Both the position numbers and the translations under genes were made by a program. From the NCBI GenBank assembly GCA_963995505.1, contig OZ023190.1:18346092-18410091 (forward strand): a stretch of 64,000 nucleotides of DNA, read 5' to 3'. Positions 11,688 through 24,300 of this stretch are shown here, in pieces. The notes under the pieces were generated by a model, which saw nothing but the letters and a program-made list of their open reading frames with translations, was not told the origin of the DNA and did no database searches. The stretch's first letter is position 1; each line of letters begins with the position of its first letter. The stretch comes from Hypericum androsaemum (Eukaryota > Streptophyta > Magnoliopsida > Malpighiales > Hypericaceae).

Positions 11688-14600
11688 CTATTCAAGCTTC
11701 ATATTTAGCCTCCTAAGCCATATAGAATGCAGTATCATATGAAACAAATCAAACCTCTTGGCAGGTTCGTTCAACTCGAAATGCCTCCTCACCCTCCTCG
11801 ACCCTTCCTTGAGCCTCTGATACCTGTCCTCCGGAATCGCCATCAACTTCTCCTTGAGTCTCGGAATGTCGGATGCGTTGACCTGGACCGAGAACGATTC
11901 CCACTTAAGGACATCGCTAAACGGCAACGAATAGTCCTGAGACAAGATCACAGGCACGCACTCGGAGTACATGGCCTCCACTATTCTAGGGCTAGCAACC
12001 TCGTACCCACTTGGGCACAGACAGTACTTGGACTGGAGCATCAAGGAGTAATATGCGCTTATATTCCTGTTAGGCAGGTATGAGATGACCCGAAGATCCG
12101 GGTCACGGTCTTGCCAGTGGTGGAGAAGGGAAGAGCGTATGTCGCCGTGGTCGCCACCGGAGAAGAAGGCAAGGACGGGGCGCGGACTGTTGGGTGGCGG
12201 AGGCGAGGCGATCAATGGGTTCACATCGCCTAGTTTTAGGTTAATCTCCGGCATGCTAACGTCCCTGTCAAGTTTGAAGCCTTCCGAGTAGTTGGCATTG
12301 CAAAGGACCCGAATGGAAGTGTTGTAGAGATCCGGGTGGCCTTGGGACACATGTGCTCCCTGCAAGATTACTAAGCTAATTAAGAAGTCGATTATATATT
12401 TCATAATATTCAGTAGACCGAGAAATTAGGGATTTTTGAATAATCAGATGTCAGATTCATGGCATTTTGCCAAACAAAATTAAAATTTTCTGGATCAGGT
12501 ATCCATGTTGGACTACGCTATTTATTGTCGTCTTGTGGCACTACAATATGATTTTTGTCTCCGTAGTAATCACAATACGACTTTTTTTGTCGTAGTACGA
12601 CAAAAAAGTCGTATTGTGATTAATTCGGTGGAAAAAAATCGTATTATAGTACATTACGAAAAAAAGTTCTGTAATTCAATGTGGACACCAAATGGTAATA
12701 AGTATTCCAATGGATAGTCAAAAATCCCGAAATTATAAACTTACCCAATCATGACAAGCAAGCATGAAATGGTCAGCGCCACGAGTTTTGTTCCAAAATG
12801 GGTATTTGGTGGATATAACCCTCACATAATCTCCAGCAAACTTCTTCAATGGACTGAGATCCCTGGAGTTTTTCTCGTAGATATACTGGACCATCCACGC
12901 CACACTGAAGGGCAAGAAATAAACATGAGCTGTTTTCGGGTTTGTTGACCTAAACCTCTTGGCCCCAACTCCATATTCCATCTCACGTATAAACCTCCCT
13001 TCCACCATGTAGACGTTTTTACATGGCCCATCGTGAACCACCGGTAGGTCGCCTTCCTTGTACACGTGGACTTTGAATCTCTTTTCCATCTCCGAGTAGC
13101 TCCTGAAGTAATTTTTTTCATTAGATTCAGAAGCATAACAAAAGCTAATTTCCTTTTGAACTTAGTTTGATTGCGAAGTGATTGCAAGAGAAGTAACGTT
13201 TAGGATCAAATATTGATGCTCATGATTGTCATCATAATCATTCCATATCAGTGGAAGCAACTAAGTGAAGGAAACAAACACTATATGTATGGCTTGATTG
13301 CAAAAATATTTGGGATTTAGGGTTTATACTTTATATATTTCGGATCGTCATTTACACCGCATTTTTTATAAGTAGATATGTTAAATTTTAAATTCCTTTC
13401 ATTAAAATTAAAACTAGATATGCAGTGACAACTACTGGACTCAGAATATAACAGCATATGATGATAAGATCACATCAAGTACTAAAATATAGTCCAAATT
13501 TAGTGGTAACATGAACAAGGATCATCATCATCATTCGCCCAAAATTGGGGGAGAAGAGGTCCATGGGTGGTGTATTTTACTGCAGATGACCTTATATAAC
13601 AAAGCGTAAATCGAAGTGGTGTCATGTTCTAGCTAGAAGTGCTCCATTTACTTTATTTAGACCGAAGTTAATAAACTAAATGTGAAATTCAGCCACCTTT
13701 CAAAGAAGTAGTAATTATGATGCGAAATGTTGTGTGACTTGTGTCTATTATAATAGCTTATAATATACACTTGTGAAGCAGAAGTGTGGGGATGGCAATT
13801 TTTAGGAAACTGGTTCATAATGGTTCCTCATGTTTCTTACTTCAGCAACTGATTTGTTTGGGGATTTTGGAGATTAACTGAGTGATTGATCCAGGAGGAT
13901 TTGGCATGCTTGGGCAGGTCTAAGGTAGCTGTCCGAACCTTACCCGGACATCTGAATAATTACATCAGACTTCACTGATGATGTGGTATTTCATCACATT
14001 TTTTTTAAAATAAAATATATTTTAAAAAAGTATCAAAATGGTCCCAATAAAATCTCCCCCCTTTGTTCCTTTCTTTGTCGATTGTCCAACCAAAAAAGAA
14101 AAAGAACAACCAGGAGCCTTGACGGAGAGGGAAATGGGGTGTGGGTAAGTGGATGGTGGTGGGTATATAAATCTCAAAGAAGAAATTGGGTTTTTGGGAA
14201 TAGGAAAAAAATTGAAAAAAATGAGAAAGACAGGTTTTTTTGGATATAAAGTCGATGTTTTTATATACTACCAAAACGGCTCTTCTTTTCTTCCCCCATG
14301 GCCATCCATTATCGCTCTCTCCATTTTCTTTATTTTTCCATATTTTTGGTTCTTTTGTTGGTTGTAGATTTGAGTTGATGATGAGATTGATTGGTTTGTG
14401 TCAATGGATTGTTCGTTCAGGTAAAGTTCTTTTGTAGGTTCCGCCATCAACTACTTGTTAAAGGTCATCAATGGAGCTTTGTGAGAAGAGAGGAAGAGGG
14501 AAGGAGGAAAAAGAAAGGCAGAGGGAGGGAGGATAGAAGAGAGAGAGACGGAGGGAGGAGAGAATAATATTTTGAATAAAATAAAACTTATTAGAACCAT

Positions 14601-15446
14601 TTTGAACTTTTTTGAAATATACTTTGTTTCAAAGAACTATCCAGATGATCGAGTTAGGTTCGGACAGCTACGAAAAAATGTGTGTAAATTACAAGGAGTA
14701 AATTTTCAATATGAAATTACATGGCCTAAATTCTAGAACTTTTTCCTTAAAAAAAAGCACTTAAGTTTGATCATTAAGGTGAATTAGAGTTACAAAGCCG
14801 ATAAATCTCTATGTTAACGGGATCATTAGAATATCGATCGAACACAAGTTAATCATTATCACCATCATCATCATCGGGAACAAAAATAATAAAAAAATTT
14901 CATGAAAAGAAAAAGAGAAGCGAAGAGTTTTAGTGCTTACTGATAAAACGACGCCAGATTATGATAAACGGAAGCTCCACGCTCGATCAAAATGGCGTCG
15001 CTGTCCGCTCCCAACGAGGAGACGTTCCCGGCCTTGGCCGCCCTGCGAATGGAATCCCGAGCCAGAGCGAGTCCTGTCTCCAGTTTGCTTCGCCTCTTCA
15101 TCACATTAATCTTCTTCTATAATTTTTTATTTAGTAAAAAAATAAATAAAATATACAAATCAGGAATAAGGAAGTATAGTTGAAGGATAGTACGGACGGC
15201 AACGGCGGTGGTGGTCCGATCCCGGTCGCCGACGTTGGAGAGATCGGAACCGACGGCCTGGATTGGGAGAGAACGGAAGGCGGTTGGGATGAGAGATGTG
15301 TTGAGCTGGAGGAGCTGAGTAGGGAAGAGGAGGAAGCCCTGGTTAACGGCGACGAGAAGCGCCGTTAGGACTAATATCGAACCACCGCTGACGGCGGAGG
15401 TCGCCAAGCATCCGCCGCGCTTGTAAATCTTATTAATATTATCCAT
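11688..15446 (-). CDS. GT47 exostosin-family glycosyltransferase, copy 1
   Basis: Four exons on the minus strand: 15446-15157, 15087-14941, 13102-12745, 12359-11688; 488 aa. The N-terminus has a short basic cytosolic tail and one hydrophobic segment (about residues 20-45), as in type II Golgi proteins. The exostosin domain begins near [18 protein letters not shown]. It carries the family signatures NKTRGADHFMLACHDW and [19 protein letters not shown], then LPFSDVLKWESFSV. Family role: Golgi transferase for cell-wall polysaccharides; donor and acceptor are not predictable here. The phase-0 junction after ACHDW is shared with the neighbouring GT47 copy. The first intron would be only 69 nt, so the exon 1/2 boundary is the least certain. 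Introns 2 and 3 carry TIR and hairpin elements. Confidence 0.82.
12539..12651. repeat. Hairpin MITE in a GT47 intron
   Basis: Lies in the intron 12360-12744. An almost perfect inner stem of about 25 bp (12567-12592 against 12598-12622, loop 5 nt) continues into weaker outer arms (12539-12566 and 12623-12651). The whole 113 bp can fold into one hairpin. Read by eye; one bulged base in the T/A run. Confidence 0.75.
13925..14671. mobile_element. TIR element in GT47 copy 1 intron 2
   Basis: Begins GTAGCTGTCCGAACCT and ends AGGTTCGGACAGCTAC, which are reverse complements. Inner arms also match (a ...CAAAATGGT... segment on the left against ACCATTTTG on the right), so terminal repeats run over about 120 bp with mismatches. 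The 747-bp element has no transposase. No clean target-site duplication was found. Probably a non-autonomous DNA transposon. Confidence 0.65.
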
Positions 15447-17099
15447 ATTATTCTCTTACGTATGGAATTAGAGAGAAAAGAGAGACCTCTCTAGCTAGTG
15501 CCTAATGGTTCTAATTTTAGAAATTTCGAAGAGGGAGAGGAGAAAACGAAGAGAGTGGCGCTTGGGAGTGGGGAGGGGCTTTTTTATAAAAAAAATAGGA
15601 AAAAAAATTTAGATATATTTTTTAAATAGGTAAAAAAATAATATATTTTTAAAATAGGTAAAAAATAAAAAAATAGGAGACGACTCCTAGTTGGGTCGAC
15701 ACATCAATTTAATAAAATGTATAATAATAGAGGCGACCCAATAGTAGGTCGCCTCCGTGACATTATACTATTATATTAATATAATATAAGAGATGATCTA
15801 ATACTAGGTCAATTCTTATTTAATTTAATTTTTTTTGAACTACTTATCTAATTTAATTTCGTTCAGCCAGCCCGAACACTGTATTTTTTTTGGGAATATT
15901 ATGACATAATACCGATAATATTATGACATCCTATCAGTTTGGTATTTTTTGTCTCTGTGGTGAATATGGGGTTCAAGATATTTTTTTCATACTAGAGATA
16001 GATGGTATCATTTATAATTTAAAAACTCAACTCCACTTTTTAAATTTTAATTTTTTTAGATTTCTAATAATGCTAATTAAAATAAAATTAATTAATTTAT
16101 AATATCGAAACAACTTATACCAAACGAACAACATACTCAATGTATAACTCGAAGTACTCCTAGGAAAAAAAATACAATGTTCGGGCAGGCTAACCGAAAT
16201 TAAATTAGACAAGTAGTTCAAAAAATTAAATTGGAAAAAAGTCGACCTAGTATTAAGTCGTCATCAGGGAGGCGACCTACTGTTGGGTCGCCTCTATTAT
16301 TATATGTTTTAAATTGGTGTGTCGACCCAATTAGGGGTCGTCTCCTATTTTTTTAAATTTTAATTAAAATTTTGTTATTTTGGGAATATATTAAGTTTTT
16401 GTCTATTTAAAAAATATATTTAAATTTTTTTATCTATTTTGGAAAAAAAACCAGAGTAGGTATTTTAATTTTTAAAAGGCGCGGAAGGTAGCAGAATTGT
16501 GGAAGGGGTAGTGAAATTACTGATTTGGCACAAAGAGATGGTTTGAAATTGGATTTATTGGTTCCAGATAACCGATAATAATGCCAGTCAACAAAAATTT
16601 TGAATTTGATTATAAGGTCATTAACTTGATTTTATCTTTAAAATAAAAGTTCGAAATATTTTATTTTATTATTTTCAATTATTTTGGTGAAAATTTGAAA
16701 AATATTATCCAGTGCAAAGCTAAATCCGGCAAACTAATTCAAACAATAAAATCGAATATTGCGGACTTTAATTTTTGATTGAAACAGAATGTTGCTGGTG
16801 TAAGACGTTCAAGGGAAAACATTCAACGTGTGTGCAGAGAGGCCCATTCCTAATGTCCAACACGAATAAAAAACCAAACCCATTTATAATTATTAAGCCC
16901 GTCTAATAAAATATCACGCGAATAAAATTAATAATATAACGTAACATGCAAATATTACTGAGAATTTAAATAGTAGTGTGTAAAATTGCAAACAACTCTC
17001 TCCACTTAATGCTCCCCAAGCTCTTTTGATAGACATATAAACTAGTACCTGTATATAGTCTCTCATATATATGTATATTACATTAATCTCGACTTTTAA
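15447..17099. other. Intergenic region between the two GT47 genes
   Basis: Head-to-tail spacer: promoter of GT47 copy 1 (reading leftward from 15447) and 3' flank of copy 2. More than half is the fold-back element at 15600-16442. The rest (16443-17099) is AT-rich and without recognised features. Confidence 0.5.
15600..16442. mobile_element. Fold-back element with about 280-bp inverted arms
   Basis: The left arm (about 15600-15897) and right arm (about 16160-16442) are inverted copies, including AGGAGACGAC / GTCGTCTCCT and the stretch around TTGAACTACTTATCTAATTT. The loop is about 260 bp. Each arm has its own palindrome: GAGGCGACC (15730-15738) faces GGTCGCCTC (15747-15755), mirrored at about 16271-16296. 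No coding capacity is visible. It lies between the two GT47 genes, just upstream of copy 1. Confidence 0.75.
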
Positions 17100-20049
17100 T
17101 TAATTTTCTACCTTCAATGGCAGCTTAAAATTAAGCCTCCTGAGCCAAACCGAGTGCATCACCATGTGAAGTACATCAAACGGCTTAGACGGCCGATTGA
17201 GCACGAAATGCCTCTGAACTTGTATCACCTTCTTCTGTTTCTCCAAGTACTCCTCCTCGGACACCCCTTTTAGAATCTCCTTGATCCGGGGAATCTCCGA
17301 TACCGGAATATGCACCGAGAACTGGCTCCAGTCAAGCACGTCGCTGAACGGCAGCACGTAGTAATCGGAGATGATCACGGGGACGCAGCCGGCGTAGATG
17401 GCCTCCACGATCCTAGGGCTCGCGACTTCCCACCCGCTAGGGCACAGGCAGAACTTGCTCCTCTCCATCAGCTCCCCGTAGTTTAGGGTTTCGGGGAGGT
17501 ACTCGTTGACCTGGACCTCGGTGTCTTTTCCCTTCCAGTGGTCCAGGAGGAGACCTCGGACATATCCATGGCGGCCTCCGGCGAAGAATGCGAAGATGGT
17601 TCGGCTGGCGTCGCTGCCGGGGAGCTGGGTGACGGGAGCTAGGGTTCCGAACTGGAGCTTGTACTCTGGTATGGAGACGTCTCTTCCTGGTTTGAACCCT
17701 TCCGAAGAGTTGGCGTTGCATAGGGCTCTAATGAAATGCTTGTATAGTTCAGTGTCCCGGGCTGAAACATCCGGAGCCTGTGATAAAACATTAATACGCA
17801 TACGAGTTACTAAAAAGTCTCGAGTTCGAGAATAGCAGTATTAAATATATTTTTTTGCCGATAAGTTGATGTGTATTGAGAAAGGTAATAATTACATCCT
17901 CCTAGCGGTGTTAAATATTTTGAAGTATGTAATAGAATAGGCATGAGACTCAAGGTATTTGGAATGAGACCCGGAACGACAAACTCATTTTTAATAAAAT
18001 ATTATACGGCTTAAAAAAAAGTGTTAAATATTTGTTACGTACCCAGTCGTGACAGGAGGCGAGGAAATGATCAGCGCCGGAGCTGCGGTTCCAATAAGGG
18101 TACCTAGTGGAGATGGTGGAGACGTAGTCCTTGACGAGGTTCTGAAGGCTAATGCGGGAGTTGTTAACGTAAGGCTGGTAGACGTACACCCTTATGTTGA
18201 CAATACTGATGGGGATGAAGAAAGCCGCCGCCTCCACCGGAGTACGGGCGGAGAACAAGCTTTTCCCGCCGGCTAGTTCGTCCAGCAGTTGCCCCTCGAT
18301 TGAGTATATATTGTTCATTGGGCCGTAGTGGAAGACCGGCGGCTCTCCTTCTTTGTACGTCCACACTTTGAATCGCTTCTCCATCTCGAAATGGCTCCTG
18401 ATCAAATCATCATAATTATCAGATTCATCGTTAAAATTTTATGTCGGTCACAACATACGAACAGTAAAATTTAAATTATGTAGTAGTGTAATTATTTGCA
18501 CTTAGCAAAGGGGCCAATTTATTAAATATTCTCCGATGTAACCGTAGAGGACGGCTAATTAAGAGAAGTTTTTGACATAAATTCGTTGGAGGACTAGGAC
18601 GTACGTCCTACGGAATATAGAGAATATATATAAACGCAGTGGGCGCACATGCTTGTTCCATAACCCTGACAATTTTGTGTACTTCTCTGAAGAAATTAAT
18701 TGAACCATGATAAAAGGCTACAGAGAATTTAGGCTCTACTACACTAGTAACGGATTACCAAGTTGGCACAAAGTAATTTAAAGTTGATTCATATATACAA
18801 GTGATAATATTTAGATTATCAACATTGTATAATTTTCTAGTATTTGTTACACTATTTTCTTCAAAACATTTGAATGATATTTATTGGACAAATTTGTTCT
18901 ATTCACCAAGAGAAACATAACCCCCAAAAGAAAAATTAAAAAAGTAGGGCTAGTATTATAATTGATTTTAGTCTTAGAAATTTTTTTCTCCCTATATATA
19001 TATATTTTTTTCAACTTAGATTTAGCTGGCCTAAGACCATTCATTAATGATGGCGTATATGTAACCGCCTTAACCAATGCTTTTATTATTATTAAGTGAC
19101 CAACATAAAATTTATTTTTTATCAAACAAACATAAAATTCCTTAATTCCTGACTTTTCTTCGAGTAGGAAAAAAATTACTGTATTTTTTTAATTCCTACT
19201 TTTGAAGAACTTTTTTTAATTTGACATAAATTACAAGATAATTAACTACAACTATATATCCCAACTTCTCGGGAATGGATCAAGTTATCTCTTTCATGTG
19301 ATAATTTCAAAAGTATTCGGAAATGTATTACCCACTCATAGCTTAGCCACTTAAATCTCAGGGTTTTACAATCTATTTATCAAAAAAGGAATCGGTTTGC
19401 TTCATTTGAAAATTAGAAAGAAGCATAATCACGACCAATTTTAATAATATAACAAATGATTTGAGTGAAAATAAAACAGAAAGTTATAGTTTTAGATTCA
19501 TCTCCAACATTATTATCTTCCCAACTACTCGAATTCGAAAACTTTTATTCAAGCTAGATTAGTTTAACAATAGATAAAAGAGTAATTAAAGATTACCGGT
19601 GGAAGGCGAAAGGGTTAAGGTAGAAGGATCCTCGAGGGATGTAGCCTTTGGACGGCGTATAACGGCGCGTCCTAGCCGCCTTTAGTATTGCTGACCTTGC
19701 CCTAGCCAATCCTTCCTCTATTTTCTCTTCCGGGCTCTTCTTCTTCTTCTTCTCTATTTGCACCCCTTTGGTCGACGAAGATTCCTAAAAAATCAACACA
19801 ATTATAAAGACCCCAAAAATGTTTACACAAAATTAAACATACGAAAGTAAACTTTCGACTCATACTCCGAACGTCCGGATGGTAATATATTCTCACCTTG
19901 ACGTGATCTGCATGGCTTCCTGTTTCGGTGAGGTTGGAGATTGGGAAGGAGAGGAAGGTAAAATGGTGGGATTGTTTGATGGAAGAGAAAAAGAGTATGA
20001 AAATTATTGTTGGGTATACAATAAAAGGGGGGCAGCTAAAATCACCCAT
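17100..20049 (-). CDS. GT47 exostosin-family glycosyltransferase, copy 2
   Basis: Four exons on the minus strand: 20049-19897, 19784-19597, 18397-18043, 17777-17100; 457 aa. Exon 1 encodes a signal-anchor segment (about residues 9-24). Exon 2 gives a Lys-rich stem and then [20 protein letters not shown], the helical region typical of plant exostosins. The catalytic part starts at [20 protein letters not shown]. It includes [16 protein letters not shown] and [20 protein letters not shown]. Role as for copy 1: predicted Golgi type II transferase for wall glycans. The HDW splice junction and the last two exons align with copy 1, so the pair arose by tandem duplication. The N-terminal exons are much more diverged. 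Confidence 0.86.
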
Positions 20050-21321
20050 GACCCTTTCAAAATATTGTTATGGTTGCATTATGCTTGGGAGATCGCTTGC
20101 GGCAGTTTCCCCTCGATGTCGGCGCTTCGGTGGAGATTTTTTCTTCTCTCTGACTTCGGGTGGAGACTACTGGGGTACTAAGGAGATGCCGGTTTTTAAT
20201 AGAAGAATTTTAGTGTGACTGTGATCAGTCAGTCTTTAGTCAGAGCTACTTCTACTATTCTTTTCCAAGCCCTTTGGCGCCCACTTTCTTGACGAGCCTC
20301 CTATGGAACTTATGTCTTGTATGCTAGATGACATAGAGGATATTGCTTTCCCTCGGTCGGTTGTTCTGGACCCTAGTAGTAGTACTTTAGTTTATGACGG
20401 TGCAGGTCAAGTTTAGCGATACACCAAACGTCAAGGGAATGAGGTACTTTTTTTCTATCACGAATTTTTTCCAACAGATTTTTTCGTGATAGGGTTTTGA
20501 CGAGGCCAACGGTCGCAACCTCATAAGAGGCCGAAAAAAGACTCTACACTAAGTAGGATATAATTGACCATTATCTTTATATATAGGGGCTCCACTTCAC
20601 CCAAATAAAAGAGCAGGATATATATCGAGTTGTTGCGAAAAATTTTACAATTATATTTCAATAAATTATTAACATTGATGTTAAGATAAATTTATGATGG
20701 CACAAAATTACTCGATTGTTGTGGCGTAGATAATTATTGTTGCGCTACCAATATGAGATGTGGTTACCAATTGGTGTGGTTTTAGATTTTATTAAGTGAG
20801 ATCTTCTGTTATCTATTTGGGTGGGTATGGAAATTTGTTAACCAATATCTAAAGATTTAACCGAGTATTACAGCATAAAATCATTAGTTAATGAGAAAAG
20901 AAGGAAATGGAATGTGCAATAAAAAGAGGTGGATCCTCAAAGTACAGAGTATTTATTTCGGTATGCCATGCAACTAGCCCGGTTCTTCTAAAAGATGAGA
21001 CTACGCCGTAGCTTTTCGACTATATGGGAGCTGTGATAATAATATTTTTTTGGTAGCAATTAATTTCAATAATCCCAATATACTAAGGGATAAAAATTAA
21101 CAAATTTGTACAAAAATTCAATAAAATTTGAGAAAGAAACAATGAATCATGTAAGACATCACATATTAAGAGAGAATATAGGAGGATGTCAATAAACTGC
21201 AATAAGAAAGTTGTTTAGTTTAACATTAGGTTCCGAATTTGAGAGAGAAACCATCAGACTTCAGAGTCTAGGCAAGGAAGTAACCACACAGGTTTCCCAA
21301 GGAAGAACAAGGAGCTAGTTC
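20050..21321. other. Intergenic region, GT47 copy 2 to SPS
   Basis: Holds the promoter of GT47 copy 2 (reading rightward from 20050) and the 3' flank of SPS. A 10-bp inverted repeat, CTATCACGAA / TTCGTGATAG, occurs at about 20456-20492. No gene seen. Confidence 0.45.
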
Positions 21322-24300
21322 CTATGGTTTCAAAATGACGCCCAATTTAGCCAACGATTGCTTTATACCGTTGATGCTGCACTCATCGGCTTGAACCAAA
21401 TTGGGACTGTCAGATGGGATAACATCATCCAGGGGATAGGTTCTGTTGGCGTGGAGGTTGCGTGAATTGTTACCGACTCCCTTGAGCACTACTGTCTTGT
21501 GGATACCACCTAGTAAACCTTCGTAATCGCTGTCCCCGCACTCGCCGGTGAAGACCACGATATTGGACAATTCGACGCCCCACCGAATATGCAGATACCT
21601 GAAGAACATAGGTTAGGATCTACTGCTAGATTGTAAGATCGCCTTGTAAGGAGAACTGATGGGAAATCGGCATATATACCTGAGGGATTGAGATCGGGAA
21701 GCCAGCACCGGTATCACGTTTATTTTGGTACCGTTTTGGCAGTAAACAACGTGACATCGAAGGGCCTGGATTCTCATCAATTTTCGCAGTTCTTTGGCTG
21801 GAGGAATCTGCAAAGGGAAAAGTTGTAACATGTATCAGTTAGCAGTATATATGAGTTGCAGAGAGACCTGTTGCACCGGACAAAAAGAAGTATATGATGT
21901 ACCAACGAAGAGTCTTTCACGGTGAATGCGTAGTAATACGCATCTGGATCTGATTCCTCTTCAACTACTGCATCTTTTTGTCCCGTTTTCTCGTTTATCG
22001 AAGCTGCCCAACGAACCAATGTCTTCCTCAAACCTTCACCACCCCAGCGATATTCAATTTGAGAACTGAAGTCCATGTCTATGATGAATGGAAACTCTGG
22101 AACGTTCTCAGAGCTTGAAGATGGATAATACATCTCACTTCCACTGCTGCAGATAACTGCATCCAAATCCAATGGACTCAATCCCCCTGAAACCAGAAGA
22201 GATTGGACCTCTGATATAGTCATAGCAGTCAACAGAGCAAATCCGACAGATCTTGCAGAATTTTCCCTCTCCACCGCTTTCATGACCATCTTGGTTATCT
22301 CAAGGAAATCTTTGGGTGTATCACAGTCCGCAGCAATCACAAATATGTACTTCCTCCCTCTCAACGTCGGAAATTTTCCAGTGCCAAGATTTTGGTCTCC
22401 TTTCTCCAATGAACCAGCACTTTTTATCCCACCTATAGAACGTTTTGGCAATCCCCGAACATTAGATGCCACCTCTTTCTTCAAATCCACCACATTATCT
22501 TCAGTGTCTAAATTATGAGTAGTTGCATGTTCATTCTTGTCACCGTCCAAAGAAATTTTCATTTTTAGAGATAAATCCTTCATATCTCTTAGAGAATCAT
22601 CAGGTGAATCCGGGCCTGAACTTTCAAACCCATCATCTTCAGTCTTCTGCCACTGAGGTTGCCTGAGCCTGCAACTGGCTATTCGAGCCAAGTATGTTTT
22701 ACAATGCTCTTGCCATGAGTAAAGATGAATATTTTTCAATCCATTCTGCCTGCATCTTGTCCAAAGTTGCTTGTCCGAAACAAGTTTTAATAGTGCATCC
22801 GCAATGGACTGCTGGTCATGTGGATCAACTAGTAGACCATTGTCAAGCACCTGTTGGAAAACAGTAGAAAGTGTAGCAATTATGGAACATGATTATAACA
22901 ACAGTGGTGGAAAGTACAGATCAAGCGCAGAACACAAACCCGAACAATATCAACAGGACCGCCATTCTTTGTGGCAACAATAGGCAAACCATAAGCTGCT
23001 GCCTGATTCAGCAAATAGACTATCAGAAATCATATTTTAGAGAAGCTATCACGAAATAAATTGCACTTGACATCCAAAGAAAAGAGGAACCTCAATCAAT
23101 GTTAGTCCAAATGGCTCGATGAAAGCAGGATTTATGAAGACGCCCTGAAACAGGTACAAATTTGTAAGAGGATAGGCACAAGAAGCAAATTTGTATGCTT
23201 GTTGCTTTTTTCACAAACAAGCCTATCTACATGTTCAGGACTATCTTTGGCTGCTGGAAGCAACTGACAAGATAAAGGACTTAATGTGCGGGAACCATAT
23301 TTCATGGTGTCCCGCTCATTCATTGATTTCAGAAGTGAATGTGATAACATATTCCACATTAGTTTTTAGAAACTGTATCAGTACCTTTGTTTTTGCTGCA
23401 AGACGATAGATGTCGGGAACCTCTGACTGCTTGTGGTGTTTGGGATATGCTACTTGGCCATAGAGATCATATTTATCGACAAGCTTAATAATTGATAGAA
23501 GATAGGAAGCATTTGCACTTGACATCTGATCAATGTCATCACGATTGCCCATGATTAATGTCTGCAAGGACAGGAACCAATTACACGGGAACCACACAGT
23601 TTCTTACATAAAAATAAACAGTTTTGAGTGTTGGGTCATACAAGGTTGGCAAGTTCCCGTAGTTCACGACATTCACCAAATGCTTTTACTAAAGTCGTCA
23701 GGTTCTTTTTAGGATCTGGCCTTGCAAGCGCCAAAATCATGGGTTTCCGGGGATTGGAAAAGAAACGCATAATCTGCAATCACGAAAGGGTCAGTATCAT
23801 ACTTGTTTAAGAGTTATTTTCAATAATTCATGTCAGTGCTTAAGTACAGTGCCATTTCCTGTGGACAGAATGAATGGGAAAACTTGCAGGCAGTTCAAAA
23901 GCGAAGAACGGGAAAAGAAAAGGAAGCGTGACACTATTGTTTGGTAGACGGGCTACTATTGTTGCTGTGGTCAACTAAGTACTACCTCAAACCACATTGG
24001 CGGATCTGGAGAAGCCGGATGATCCCCACCTTTTTCATCTTCCCCTTCTATATCTCCTGGTACAATATGATGAAATTCCATTCCAGGGGGAATCACCTGA
24101 AATTTGTTCCCATTGTTCAGCATACATAGAATCGGAAAAGCAGCTGGACAACCAACTTGTTATAGAGCAGACAGACTGTGTCAGGTAATAAATTTAATAC
24201 GTACCACCATCCGAGGCATAAACCTTCCATGGCAATTTACTCCCCTCTTTATTCTTGCTCTGAGTTTGCGCTCAAGTACAGGGTCGAATCCATCATAAAG

